64,000 nt of DNA from NCBI GenBank assembly GCA_963813525.1, contig CAWEZI010000003.1, positions 310,001 through 374,000 on the forward strand, given 5' to 3'. The position numbers and the translations under genes are program-made. This stretch comes from Bog-756 sp963813525 (GTDB lineage: Bacteria > Actinomycetota > Acidimicrobiia > Acidimicrobiales > RAAP-2). The first letter of the stretch is position 1. Each line of letters starts with the position of its first letter. Below the pieces are notes generated by a model that did no database searches, had not been told where the DNA came from, and saw only the letters and a list, made by a program, of their open reading frames with translations. Below are positions 36,564 through 44,696 of this stretch, piece after piece.

Positions 36564-37173
36564 CCAATATTCCGAACCTCAGACTCTTCAGCGGCGGTTC
36601 TACGAGCGGCCAGCCGAGCTGGTTGCCGGGAGTCTCATCGGAAAGATCCTCTCGTACGGACCGCTGAGCGGGCGCATCGTCGAGGTGGAGGCGTACGATG
36701 AGAAGGAACCGGCGAGCCATGGATTCTCAGGGCCTCGAAAGAGCAATGCCACGTTGTTCGGCCCACCTGGGCGCCTCGAGATATACCTCTCCTACGGGAT
36801 CAACTACCTGACCAATGTGGTGTGTCAACCGGTCGGGGTCGGATCCGGGGTCCTTATTCGAGCGCTGGAGCCGCTGACTGGGGTTGAAGAGATGAGGGCC
36901 AATCGAGGAGACCCCAAGGGCCCAGATTACCGACTGTGTAGTGGGCCTGGTCGTCTGAGCAAGGCGTTTGGCCTGAGTCGGACTGATAACGACACGGATC
37001 TTGTCGGAGGGAAAGTCCGTATCCTGGACGACCATGTTGCGCCTACGTACGCCAGAAGTGCTCGAATCGGCATTTCAGCGGGGCAGGACCTCGATTGGCG
37101 ATTTTATGTTCAGGACAATCCAAGCGTGTCCGTACCGCCCGTTCCAACAAAGCGCATCGGAGCGGCTAATTGA
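36553..37173 (+). CDS. mpg: DNA-3-methyladenine glycosylase (AAG/MPG family)
   Basis: 206 residues. The AAG fold signature is clear: LVAGSLIGKIL, the catalytic Glu in GRIVEVEAYDEKEPASHGFS, then NATLFGPPGRLEIYLSYGIN, and the late RLCSGPGRLSKAFGLSR. The enzyme excises alkylated purines from DNA. The start is a TTG at 36553 that overlaps the last codons of the LuxR-type gene by 11 bases, which implies translational coupling; an upstream open frame in this phase is a shadow of that gene. The coupling links a regulator to alkylation repair (inference). Confidence 0.9.
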   Translation: MQPDQYSEPQTLQRRFYERPAELVAGSLIGKILSYGPLSGRIVEVEAYDEKEPASHGFSGPRKSNATLFGPPGRLEIYLSYGINYLTNVVCQPVGVGSGVLIRALEPLTGVEEMRANRGDPKGPDYRLCSGPGRLSKAFGLSRTDNDTDLVGGKVRILDDHVAPTYARSARIGISAGQDLDWRFYVQDNPSVSVPPVPTKRIGAAN

Positions 37174-37377
37174 GTGAGATAGGGAAACTGCCAGGCAGTC
37201 AGAGTTCATGGTGGATACGGACCGGCTCAGGCGCAGAGGACGTGAAGGGGCAAATGGCGATCCCGTTCTCCATTTGGGTATCGAAGCCGGCCCAACCCAG
37301 GTCTGCAGGGAAATCGCAGTGTCCGCAGGAACGGAGCGGCTCCTACCGGGAGCCAACGGATCGAGGAGGGCAATCGG

Positions 37378-37998
37378 TTGCGAAATGACATCATTGTCGG
37401 GGCGACTTTCCCCGACTACCAGCTAGAGGACCAAGCTGGGGTCCTTCGGAAACTCTCTGAGCTCCAGGGTGGCAATCCAATGGTCCTCCATCTGTCCCGA
37501 GGAGCATACGACCCCAAGGAACATCGTTTTCTCAGGAATCTGGTGGAGAGTTATCCGGAATTCCGTGTCGCATACACGCGCTTAGTCGTCATCTCCACTG
37601 ACAACCCGCTCAACCTCAATGAGTTCCGGGACTCACTGGGCGCCCTCTGGCCATTTCTGGGTGATCCCGAGCGAACCGTGCAACACGACCTCGACATCGA
37701 GGAGTTCACGGATCCTCATAATCCCATGATTCCTCACACCTTCGTTTTGGAGCCGGGGCTTCGGATCTTCAGCATCTACAACGGCTACTGGTACTGGGGC
37801 CGACCGACAATGGGGGAATTGCACGTGGATCTACGCGCCGTTCTTCAAAAAATCCGGCCGGATTTTGATTTGGGCGCACCAGGGCTTCGCGAGGCCTGGG
37901 ATCGCGGGGATCGAGGGATGTTTCTTGTCGATACCCTCGATGCACCGATCCGATTTACTGAGGGGAGCACCATCGGGATCAAACGTGGTGACCTTTAG
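37378..37998 (+). CDS. Redoxin paralogue with the peroxidatic Cys replaced by Asp
   Basis: 206 residues, closely similar along its length to the redoxin at 23822: shared segments include LRKLSELQGG, the DPKEH loop, HNPMIPHTFVLEPGL and FSIYNGYWYWGRPT. At residue 45, where the other copy has Cys, this one has Asp (GAYDPKEH). Peroxidase chemistry by the usual mechanism is therefore excluded. Start TTG 37378 is supported by GAGGAGGG upstream and by matching the paralogue's N-terminus. It ends with a tail (FTEGSTIGIKRGDL) absent from the other copy. A structural or regulatory role is possible. Confidence 0.82.
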   Translation: MRNDIIVGATFPDYQLEDQAGVLRKLSELQGGNPMVLHLSRGAYDPKEHRFLRNLVESYPEFRVAYTRLVVISTDNPLNLNEFRDSLGALWPFLGDPERTVQHDLDIEEFTDPHNPMIPHTFVLEPGLRIFSIYNGYWYWGRPTMGELHVDLRAVLQKIRPDFDLGAPGLREAWDRGDRGMFLVDTLDAPIRFTEGSTIGIKRGDL

Positions 37999-38078
37999 CC
38001 GTCGCCGTGGAAGGAGATGCTCCCAACTCATGGACTGTAGTGAGACCGCCAGTCTGAGGCCCTTGCGGCGCGGTTGGA

Positions 38079-39098
38079 TCAAGCGCTGACCGACTTCTCG
38101 AAGTGCCCGCCAAACTGCCGGCGCAAGGCGGATAGCAATCGGTCGGCATAATCATCTGCGCCTCGCGAGCTGAAGCGCTGGTACAGGGCGGCGCTGAGCA
38201 CATCGGCAGGCACGCCCTCGTCGACCGCGGCATGCACGGTCCACCGGCCTTCCCCGGAGTCCGAGACGCGCCCGGCGAACTCCTCAAGCTGGGGGGAGTC
38301 TACGAGCGCCGCTGCAGTCAGGTCGAGCAGCCACGATGCCACCACGCTGCCGCGACGCCAAACCTCGGCGATCAAGGGAATGTCGAATTGGTACTGGTAG
38401 TAGCGGGGATCGCCCAGTGGCGCTGTCTCGGCATCCTGGTCGCGGTCGTCGCGCCCGACGTCGGCGTGGTGCAGGATATTCAACCCTTCGGCGAAGGAGG
38501 CCATGATCCCGTACTCGACCCCGTTGTGGACCATCTTGACGAAGTGACCGGCCCCTGCGGGGCCGCAATGCAGGTAGCCCTGCTCGGCAGGCAAGGGCTC
38601 CCCCTCACGCCCCGGCGTCCTGGGCGCCGCCTGGACACCGGGCGCTATCGAGCGCAGCAGAGCATCGAGATGCGCCACTGTCTCGACCTCTCCGCCGATC
38701 ATCAAGCAATACCCGCGCTCGAGACCGAACACCCCACCGCTCGTTCCGATGTCCAGGTAGTGGATTCCTCGTGGCTTCAGTTGTTCAGCACGATCGATGT
38801 CGTCGCGGTAGTAGCTATTTCCGCCGTCGATGATGATGTCGCCCTCCTCCATCCGACCGGCCAGTTGCTCGACCATCTCACCGGTGACCGCGGCTGGGAC
38901 CATCAGCCAGGCCACTCGCGGAGGCTCGAGTGCCGCCACGAACTCGTCAACCGAGAAGGTGCCAGTGGCGCCCTCATCGGCGAGTTCATGCACCGGCTCC
39001 GGTGAACGGTTATAGACGACGCAAGCGTGTCCGTCTCGCATCACCCGGCGGACGATGTTCGCTCCCATCCTTCCAAGTCCGACCATTCCGAGTTGCAT
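38079..39098 (-). CDS. gnd: 6-phosphogluconate dehydrogenase, short form
   Basis: 339 residues. The NAD(P) fingerprint LGMVGLGRMGANIVRRVM, the substrate motif DGGNSYYRDD, the GTSGGVFGLERGYCLMIGGE loop and the catalytic KMVHNGVEYG are all present. Length matches the roughly 300-340-residue GntZ/YqeC-type NAD-linked enzymes rather than the 470-residue form. It oxidises and decarboxylates 6-phosphogluconate to ribulose 5-phosphate. No glucose-6-phosphate dehydrogenase gene is adjacent. ATG 39098 is preceded by AGGAGCTGATC. Confidence 0.92.
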   Translation of the reverse strand: MQLGMVGLGRMGANIVRRVMRDGHACVVYNRSPEPVHELADEGATGTFSVDEFVAALEPPRVAWLMVPAAVTGEMVEQLAGRMEEGDIIIDGGNSYYRDDIDRAEQLKPRGIHYLDIGTSGGVFGLERGYCLMIGGEVETVAHLDALLRSIAPGVQAAPRTPGREGEPLPAEQGYLHCGPAGAGHFVKMVHNGVEYGIMASFAEGLNILHHADVGRDDRDQDAETAPLGDPRYYQYQFDIPLIAEVWRRGSVVASWLLDLTAAALVDSPQLEEFAGRVSDSGEGRWTVHAAVDEGVPADVLSAALYQRFSSRGADDYADRLLSALRRQFGGHFEKSVSA

Positions 39099-39645
39099 TC
39101 GATCAGCTCCTATCAGTCCTCATAAACCTTGTGTCTCCGATGTTCCTCTGACGGCTCTTGCATTCCGCCATTCCCATTCCACCCTCAGCTAGCACACCTA
39201 CCCAGATACGCCGTTCCAAAGCACGTACACACCCTCCGTCCGGTCCACGGCGAGATACCTGGTTCTTTTCTGGCCACGATCAGGCTCCGGCGATATCCCT
39301 GCCCGGCATTGCCTCTGCCAGCGCTGGCCACGGTACCGGCCAACCGCCATTGGAAGCCCCCAGTCGACCGGCTGAACGAGCGGCATGGGCGAGGGCGCAT
39401 CCTCAGTGTGCGCTGCACTCCCAGCAGCGGAGTCCACTACATCGCTCGAGCTCTGGCAGCTCAGGTCGAGAGCGCGCAAGCCCACCGTTGCCAGACATAC
39501 GTCCGAAGGTTTCCACAGACGCCACAGAGTGATCCGAGGCGCGACGCCCCCGGCAGCGGGTGAGAGCATGCGCTCCGCACCCGCATCGAGGCTGTTGGGC
39601 ACACCTTTTAGACCAACCCTGGTACCGACATCCTCCGCCCTCAAG
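39099..39645. other. Intergenic stretch with no supported gene
   Basis: About 550 bases between two minus-strand genes. Several open frames overlap here on both strands, but all are proline/arginine-rich without family motifs, and none has a good ribosome binding site. It contains the promoter side of the 6-phosphogluconate dehydrogenase gene. No clear repeat or terminator was found. Confidence 0.5.
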
Positions 39646-40359
39646 TCAGTGGCCGGCGATCTGTCCACCGTCGATGTGCAGGATCTCGCCGGTGATGAAG
39701 GGCGCTGACTCCAGGAAAAGAATTCCATCCACGATGTCGCTGATCGTCCCTACCCGACCGAGCGGGTGGAGGCCGGCTGCTTCGTCGTAGGAATCGCCGG
39801 CGTTCATCGACGTGGCGATGACACCCGGTGACACCGCATTGACCCTGATCCCGCGGGCGGCGTACTCAATCGCCAGCGCCCTGGTGACCGAGGCAAGGCC
39901 TCCTTTGGTGAGCGAAACCAACGCTGATGGAACCTCCGAACTCGCATAGTCGACGAGGGTCGTCGTGATGTTCACGATATGTCCCCTCTGTTGCGAAAGC
40001 ATCACGGGAACTACCCGCTGAGTCACCCTGAAGAATCCAGTGAGGTTGACCGAAACCATTGACGCATAGTCCCGCTCCGTGTAATCGGTGAACGGCTTCG
40101 ATATGAAGATGCCGGCGTCGTTTACAAGCGTGTCGATGCGTCCAAACTGCTCCAAGGCCCCCCGGACGATTCTGTCGCCTGTCGATGCTTCGGCCACATC
40201 GCCGTCGACGGCCAAAACTTCAGCGTCGTTAGAGGCCCCGATCGTCATCGCATTGGCAACCACCCCCCAACCCGCTCGCCGGTAAGCTTCAACCAGTCCA
40301 GCTCCAATGCCTCGAGACCCTCCGGTGATGACGGCCACCTTTTGTTCATTGTCTCCCAC
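39646..40359 (-). CDS. SDR-family oxidoreductase lacking the catalytic Tyr
   Basis: 237 residues. Cofactor motif KVAVITGGSRGIGAGLVEAY, NDAG in place of NNAG, and C-terminal ITGEILHIDGGQ fit classical short-chain dehydrogenases. The active-site YxxxK appears as VSLTK: Val148 where Tyr is expected, with Lys152 kept, and Thr occupies the usual Ser region. An SDR subgroup with SALxSLTKGGL exists, so this is probably inherited, not damage. GTG 40359 follows GGAAGGTG. The stop of the upstream muconolactone-isomerase-like gene is three bases before, so they form an operon. Confidence 0.85.
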   Translation of the reverse strand: MGDNEQKVAVITGGSRGIGAGLVEAYRRAGWGVVANAMTIGASNDAEVLAVDGDVAEASTGDRIVRGALEQFGRIDTLVNDAGIFISKPFTDYTERDYASMVSVNLTGFFRVTQRVVPVMLSQQRGHIVNITTTLVDYASSEVPSALVSLTKGGLASVTRALAIEYAARGIRVNAVSPGVIATSMNAGDSYDEAAGLHPLGRVGTISDIVDGILFLESAPFITGEILHIDGGQIAGH

Positions 40360-40362
40360 GGA

Positions 40363-40674
40363 TCACCTTCCGAGCCCTGTCTTCTCGAGCGCCGGATCAT
40401 TTGGATGAGGTGAGAGAGGTATGACCTCGTCAGTCCGCCAGACATGGAGCGGCATCGAGGCCAGCACATCCTCCAGCTGGTCATTGTCCTCAGCAGCGAA
40501 TAGACCGATCGTTCGCCATTCCCCGGGATGTAGCGGAGGTCGCCACAGTCGAAGCAGATGACCCTCCGCTGCCAGCTCACCTGAGCGGACGGCCTCACGG
40601 GCACGCACTTCTTTTACCGTTGTGTCTGCGGTCCCCTGCGGTACCTCGGTCGTCATGGTGACGAGATACTCCAT
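40363..40674 (-). CDS. Muconolactone delta-isomerase-like protein
   Basis: 103 residues. MEYLVTMTTEVPQGTADTTV, the RLWRPPLHPGEWRTIGLF strand pair and LEDVLASMPLHVW match the small ferredoxin-like muconolactone isomerase fold. The true isomerase acts in the catechol branch of the beta-ketoadipate pathway; no other catechol genes are nearby, so this is more likely a related enzyme of unknown substrate. It is the first gene of a two-gene operon with the SDR. Confidence 0.82.
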   Translation of the reverse strand: MEYLVTMTTEVPQGTADTTVKEVRAREAVRSGELAAEGHLLRLWRPPLHPGEWRTIGLFAAEDNDQLEDVLASMPLHVWRTDEVIPLSPHPNDPALEKTGLGR

Positions 40675-40812
40675 CGCTGCCCTCTCCTCTTTTCGACTCC
40701 GATCGATTCAGTGGACCCGGAACCTTCTCCTGTGGCCGATTCTCACATTTCCTATGACAAGCAATGGGCTGCACCACTCAATACAGGCGAACAGCGCCGT
40801 GCGCTACACCAC

Positions 40813-41016
40813 CTACGTTCCCTCGCCGGCACGCTCGCTGTCAGGCGTCGTGTCCGATCCTCTGCCCTCTGGTTGGGACAGTCCAGTTAGACGCTCCCGC
40901 TCTACCGCCAACTCCTGGAACGGCGCGATCACCGAAGTGCCGCCACTAAACCGACCTGGATCCTTTGCAACGAAGCGGCGCAGGCGCTGCCAGAGGCTCA
41001 GCTCCCGCTTGTCCAT
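40813..41016 (-). CDS. Small hypothetical protein
   Basis: 67 residues, polar and basic at the start (MDKRELSLWQRLRRFVAKD) with a disordered acidic end. ATG 41016 has a good ribosome binding site (GAGGGGG, nine bases upstream), which is the main support. No family is recognised. It lies alone in a gene-poor stretch upstream of the muconolactone-isomerase-like gene. It could be a spurious frame. Confidence 0.4.
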   Translation of the reverse strand: MDKRELSLWQRLRRFVAKDPGRFSGGTSVIAPFQELAVERERLTGLSQPEGRGSDTTPDSERAGEGT

Positions 41017-41559
41017 AGGACGGCCCCCTCGGCTAGGGAACTGTCGAGAGATCCGAAACCGGCATGCTCCGCCAAAATCCTGTTACTCACCTCAGAACTG
41101 GTCACGCTTCCCTCCATTTTTGCCTCCCATTTCACCATTGCCCCCCGGGCGTCAGATGGAACCCGTAGAACCCCCTGGTCGTTCGCCTGACTGGGCTTCG
41201 GAGCGCTGTCGGCAAACGCGCCTGGTGCGGTCTCGGGCCCGACCACCGCGCTTCGGCGTCCCGGAACTGGGCAGCGACCCCCCTTCTCTTCGCCTCGTGA
41301 CGTCTTCGGTCACCCTCGTTGTCGGGATCGTTTCGAGGGGGCCCGCGAATCCCCGCCTCTACAAGGTGACGCTTTCGCGAACGTTTGGACAGTCACGCCT
41401 CCGCTACGGGCAGCGCCAAGTGCTCGCTGTAACGGAATGCGTGAATGGCCCGTTGTCACTATTGGTGGTGAACCTCTATCTGCCCCTGTGGTGGTGCCGC
41501 TCAAGGTCAAGGCAGCGAATTGCGGACGGCACCTGCCTAGCATCCGGAAGGGAGCGGAA
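41017..41559. other. Gene-poor stretch
   Basis: About 540 bases before the secreted protein at 41560. Open frames on both strands overlap without recognisable motifs. The end should include the promoter of the TTG-started secreted protein gene, but no consensus elements are convincing. Confidence 0.45.
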
Positions 41560-42051
41560 TTGAATCGAACACTTTTATTCGGAGCGTGCCTGGCGCTCTT
41601 CGCTGCAGCGGCCGTCTCAGGGAATGCGGGCGCAGCGGCCCATGAGAAGATCGGCCCGCACCAGTACTTCGACGGGCTAGTCAATGGGTCGATCGGTGTT
41701 GGCAGCCCGGCGATCATCAAGGTGGTGTGTCCTGGTCCCGAGAGTCAGAGTGGACACCCCCTGAAGGGACAACGGGTGGAAGTGACCGAGCCAAAAGCGA
41801 TCCTTTCAACCTCGGGCTATACGGGCAACGAAGCCACGTCCATCGGCGTGTTCTTCGGGGCACCTCCGCCCGCCGAAAACGGTGCAGGACAGGTGAACTT
41901 CACAAGGTACGGCGTCGCAAAGTCGATCCCCACCTCCTTGAACCTTCCCTGCGACGGAACCGGCCAGGTCACATTCGTGCCCTTCCCGCAAAGCCCGCCC
42001 AGCTCTCAGGCCGCCACCGTGGCAGTGGAGTACATAAATGTGGCTGTGTGA
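41560..42051 (+). CDS. Secreted hypothetical protein
   Basis: 163 residues with a clear signal peptide: basic start, hydrophobic LLFGACLALFAAAAVSG, and an AGA-AA type cleavage region near residue 27. The mature part is beta-rich and has two cysteines, in VVCPGPE and LPCDG, that probably form a disulfide; it ends ATVAVEYINVAV. The TTG start at 41560 is supported by GGAAGGGAG upstream. Followed by another small secreted protein on the same strand. Function unknown. Confidence 0.72.
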   Translation: MNRTLLFGACLALFAAAAVSGNAGAAAHEKIGPHQYFDGLVNGSIGVGSPAIIKVVCPGPESQSGHPLKGQRVEVTEPKAILSTSGYTGNEATSIGVFFGAPPPAENGAGQVNFTRYGVAKSIPTSLNLPCDGTGQVTFVPFPQSPPSSQAATVAVEYINVAV

Positions 42052-42202
42052 GGCGTGATTGCTTACCGCAAGGCCAGGTCCTCACCTATATCCGGAACCC
42101 CGATCCCGTCATCCGCATCGACAAGTTCAAACACAGTCATGGGTCCCTGCAAACCCGAAACCGTGCGGAGTCAAATCCACACGACATAAGCAAAGGAGAA
42201 TT

Positions 42203-42598
42203 ATGCCCCGTCTTACCAAATTGGCCCTGGCACTATCCGCCGGCAGCATCGCATTAATCGGACTACAAACCGCTCCGGCTCACGCAAGCACCACCTCAGC
42301 CAAACAATCTGCCATTGTCGGCGAGCTGGGCTACGAAGGTGGGGCAGCCCCCGGGGGGTTCCACCCCACGGCCGGAACGGTCGAAGTGGAGTTCAACTCC
42401 GTCCCCCTCACCCTTGAGAAGCACGTGGGTAAATCGGGACATTTCCATATCAAGCTCTCACCTGGCAGCTACACGGTCATCGGTTGTGGTCCAGCGTCGG
42501 GTGGCGCGGCCAATGGCCAATGCAGTCAACCGCAGAACATCACACTCGTTGCCGGCGAGGTCGACTACATCCAGCTCATCTGGGCATACGTGCCCTAG
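42203..42598 (+). CDS. Small secreted beta-rich protein
   Basis: 131 residues. The signal peptide is residues 1 to about 28 (LALALSAGSIALIGL, cleavage near AHA). The mature domain resembles a carboxypeptidase-regulatory-like or transthyretin-type fold: GTVEVEFNSV, then GHFHIKLSPGSYTVIGCGP, with Cys in IGCGP and GQCSQP suited to a disulfide. ATG 42203 follows AAAGGAGAA. It lies 151 bases after another secreted protein and may be co-expressed. Function unknown. Confidence 0.75.
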   Translation: MPRLTKLALALSAGSIALIGLQTAPAHASTTSAKQSAIVGELGYEGGAAPGGFHPTAGTVEVEFNSVPLTLEKHVGKSGHFHIKLSPGSYTVIGCGPASGGAANGQCSQPQNITLVAGEVDYIQLIWAYVP

Positions 42599-42833
42599 TT
42601 CGCCTTCGGGGCGGCACAACCGGCCGCTCTCCGTTCGTGCCGCTCCGATCGCTATCACCACCATCGACACCGTGGGAGCGCTTGCAGAGGATACGGCCTA
42701 ACCATCGACGGCGGACCACCGGCTAGAGCACTCCCCGACTCGAGAAGGAGGCAAATCGACGGTGGAGACGGTGAGACGATCTCCAAAAAGGAGGTTCTGG
42801 TTATCGCCGTTTTGCCTCTGGTTCTCTTGGATG

Positions 42834-43787
42834 TCAGATGAAGTGGCGACTCAACTCGTTTGCATAGTGCACGCCCAGGTCGCCTCCGCGCTCGGAAATC
42901 CACTTCGACAGCTCCGTCGAACCTGTCGACTGGCCATCAGTATCGGCCAGTCCTGTAGCCATCGCCTGATACTCGTCCCTCGTCAGCAGAACATCGTGGA
43001 GGGCCAACCCGAGGACCGATGATAGAACGGGAAGGACCCTGCCGGGCATGTGCACGATACGAGTACGTGCGCCCACGGCGACCCCAATCGATGTCACCAG
43101 CTCGTTGAATGTCGGACGCTCGGGTCCGACAGCATCGGTCACGCTGTCATAAGGCTCATCGCCCACCTTGAGGCAGAGCTGAGCGAGGTCGTCGACATGA
43201 ATGCCACGGATGCGGTAGTTGCCGTCGCCTCCTACCGCGAAGACCGGTAGGCGGCGGAGCAACCAGGCGATGTTGTTGATGAGAACGCCATTACCGCCGA
43301 AGAGAATCGCCGGCCGGACGACGGCGTAGGAGACCTCGCACTCGGCCAGGGCCCGCTCCACGAGCGCCTTGCCTCTGAAATAGGGAAACGGCGACTCCAA
43401 GGTGGGATTGGTGATGCTGACGTGGACTATCCGCTGCACACCGGCACGCTTGGCGGCGAGAAAAAGGGTCCGAGAGTTGGCCACGGCAAGCTGGTGGTCG
43501 ATCCGACGACGGGCGAACCGCACCCAGTAGGTGTTGTAGAGGGTGGTCGCACCTCGCAAGGAGTCGACCAGCCCGAGCTGGTCGTCGAAGTTCAGCGGAC
43601 GGGCCTCAATATCGGGGTTGCCCCCGCTGCGCTCCGGATGTCCGGTCACAGTGCGGACCGTGCGCCCGCTGGCGATCAGTCCCTTGGCGATGGCGGCCCC
43701 CGAGTAGCTGAACGCCCCTGTGACGACATCCAGTCCGGTATCGTTCCCGGCCGTCCGAGCACCATGGGTTCCTAGTGTCGATGTCAT
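42834..43787 (-). CDS. NmrA/NAD(P)-binding epimerase-like protein
   Basis: 317 residues. LDVVTGAFSYSGAAIAKGLI is the glycine-rich nucleotide site of an atypical SDR; TLYNTYWVRFARRRIDHQ and GVQRIVHVSITNPTLESP follow, and VVRPAILFGGNG and IHVDDLAQLCLKVG are typical of NAD-dependent epimerase/NmrA-like members. The classic YxxxK is replaced by YFRGK. The ATG overlaps the stop of the upstream TetR gene by four bases (ATGA), so the two are translationally coupled and the TetR regulator probably controls it. Confidence 0.82.
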   Translation of the reverse strand: MTSTLGTHGARTAGNDTGLDVVTGAFSYSGAAIAKGLIASGRTVRTVTGHPERSGGNPDIEARPLNFDDQLGLVDSLRGATTLYNTYWVRFARRRIDHQLAVANSRTLFLAAKRAGVQRIVHVSITNPTLESPFPYFRGKALVERALAECEVSYAVVRPAILFGGNGVLINNIAWLLRRLPVFAVGGDGNYRIRGIHVDDLAQLCLKVGDEPYDSVTDAVGPERPTFNELVTSIGVAVGARTRIVHMPGRVLPVLSSVLGLALHDVLLTRDEYQAMATGLADTDGQSTGSTELSKWISERGGDLGVHYANELSRHFI

Positions 43788-44440
43788 GTGGTCTCCTTGG
43801 GGGTCGCAGATGTGGTGGTCAAGGCCTCGAAGAGTGAGGCGAACTGTTTGGCGTGGGCGAACAGGGCGAGAGCGGCCTCAGGGTCGCCGTCCAGGTGACT
43901 GAGCATCTCCATGCCGATGTAGAGGGCTACCACGGCGTGGGCCACGTCCTTCGCCGGAAGGACGTCGCTCAACGGGGAATTACCGAGCGAAGCCTCGATG
44001 GCCGATTGGGCGAACTCACGCCACGGCTGGATGCGAGATGCCACTGCGGGGCCGAGGCCGGGGGTCGAGGAGGCCCCGGCGATCATCTCGGCGAGGACCG
44101 TGATGTATCCGGCGGCGAGGTCGTTTCGAAAGATTCCTTCGGCAGCCTCCACGAGTTGGATTGGACTGGTCGCACCAGACACTTCGGCGCCATAAAGCTG
44201 GAGGCGCTCCTCGCTGACCGCATCGAGGGCAGCCAGCAAAAGGTTGGCGACCGATCCGAAGTGATAGAAGATCAGGCCTTGGTTGAGCCCGGCTCGGTGA
44301 GCGATCGAACGCGCACTCGCCCCTGCATAGCCATCCGACTTGAGTGTCTCGATCGCCGCATCCACCAACTGTCGGCGGGTTGGGGCCGAACGTTTCGACC
44401 CCTTTGCCACGGCACTACTGGGAGAACCTGACTTCGCCAT
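43784..44440 (-). CDS. TetR-family transcriptional regulator
   Basis: 218 residues. The N-terminal HTH is typical: RRQLVDAAIETLKSDGYAGA, SARSIAHRAGLNQGLIFYHF. The helical ligand domain follows to the end. Gene order TetR then NmrA-like epimerase with a four-base overlap. A strong palindrome lies just upstream of its start (44454-44482), consistent with autoregulation of the operon. Ligand unknown. Confidence 0.92.
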   Translation of the reverse strand: MAKSGSPSSAVAKGSKRSAPTRRQLVDAAIETLKSDGYAGASARSIAHRAGLNQGLIFYHFGSVANLLLAALDAVSEERLQLYGAEVSGATSPIQLVEAAEGIFRNDLAAGYITVLAEMIAGASSTPGLGPAVASRIQPWREFAQSAIEASLGNSPLSDVLPAKDVAHAVVALYIGMEMLSHLDGDPEAALALFAHAKQFASLFEALTTTSATPKETT

Positions 44441-44453
44441 CGTCCACCTTACG

Positions 44454-44482
44454 TTGAGCGTTTGCTCAAACTATACGCTCAA
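44454..44482. promoter_or_regulatory. TetR operator palindrome
   Basis: TTGAGC (44454-44459) and GCTCAA (44464-44469) form a perfect inverted repeat with a four-base spacer, and a further CGCTCAA half-site lies at 44476-44482. It is 14 bases upstream of the TetR start codon, the usual place for autorepression. Confidence 0.75.
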
Positions 44483-44696
44483 ATTACTGCCCGTGCCAAC
44501 CCGGATGCTGCCGAGGGCCGAGATGCGGCCGATGTGGATCGTGTCACCGGTCTCAGACGTGGATCATCCCCAGTCGCCTGATTTAGGTTCCTCACCGTCT
44601 GAAGGGCATTCGCACGCGCCGCCGATCCAGGCTCCCGGTCAATGAGCGACACCGAGAGCCGGACCGAACGTGACCCCTTTCACTTCGGAACTCGGG

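Noticed and set aside
40622..41563. 313-codon open frame on the plus strand
   Set aside because: The product is Arg/Pro/Ser-rich without motifs and overlaps the start of the muconolactone-isomerase-like gene.
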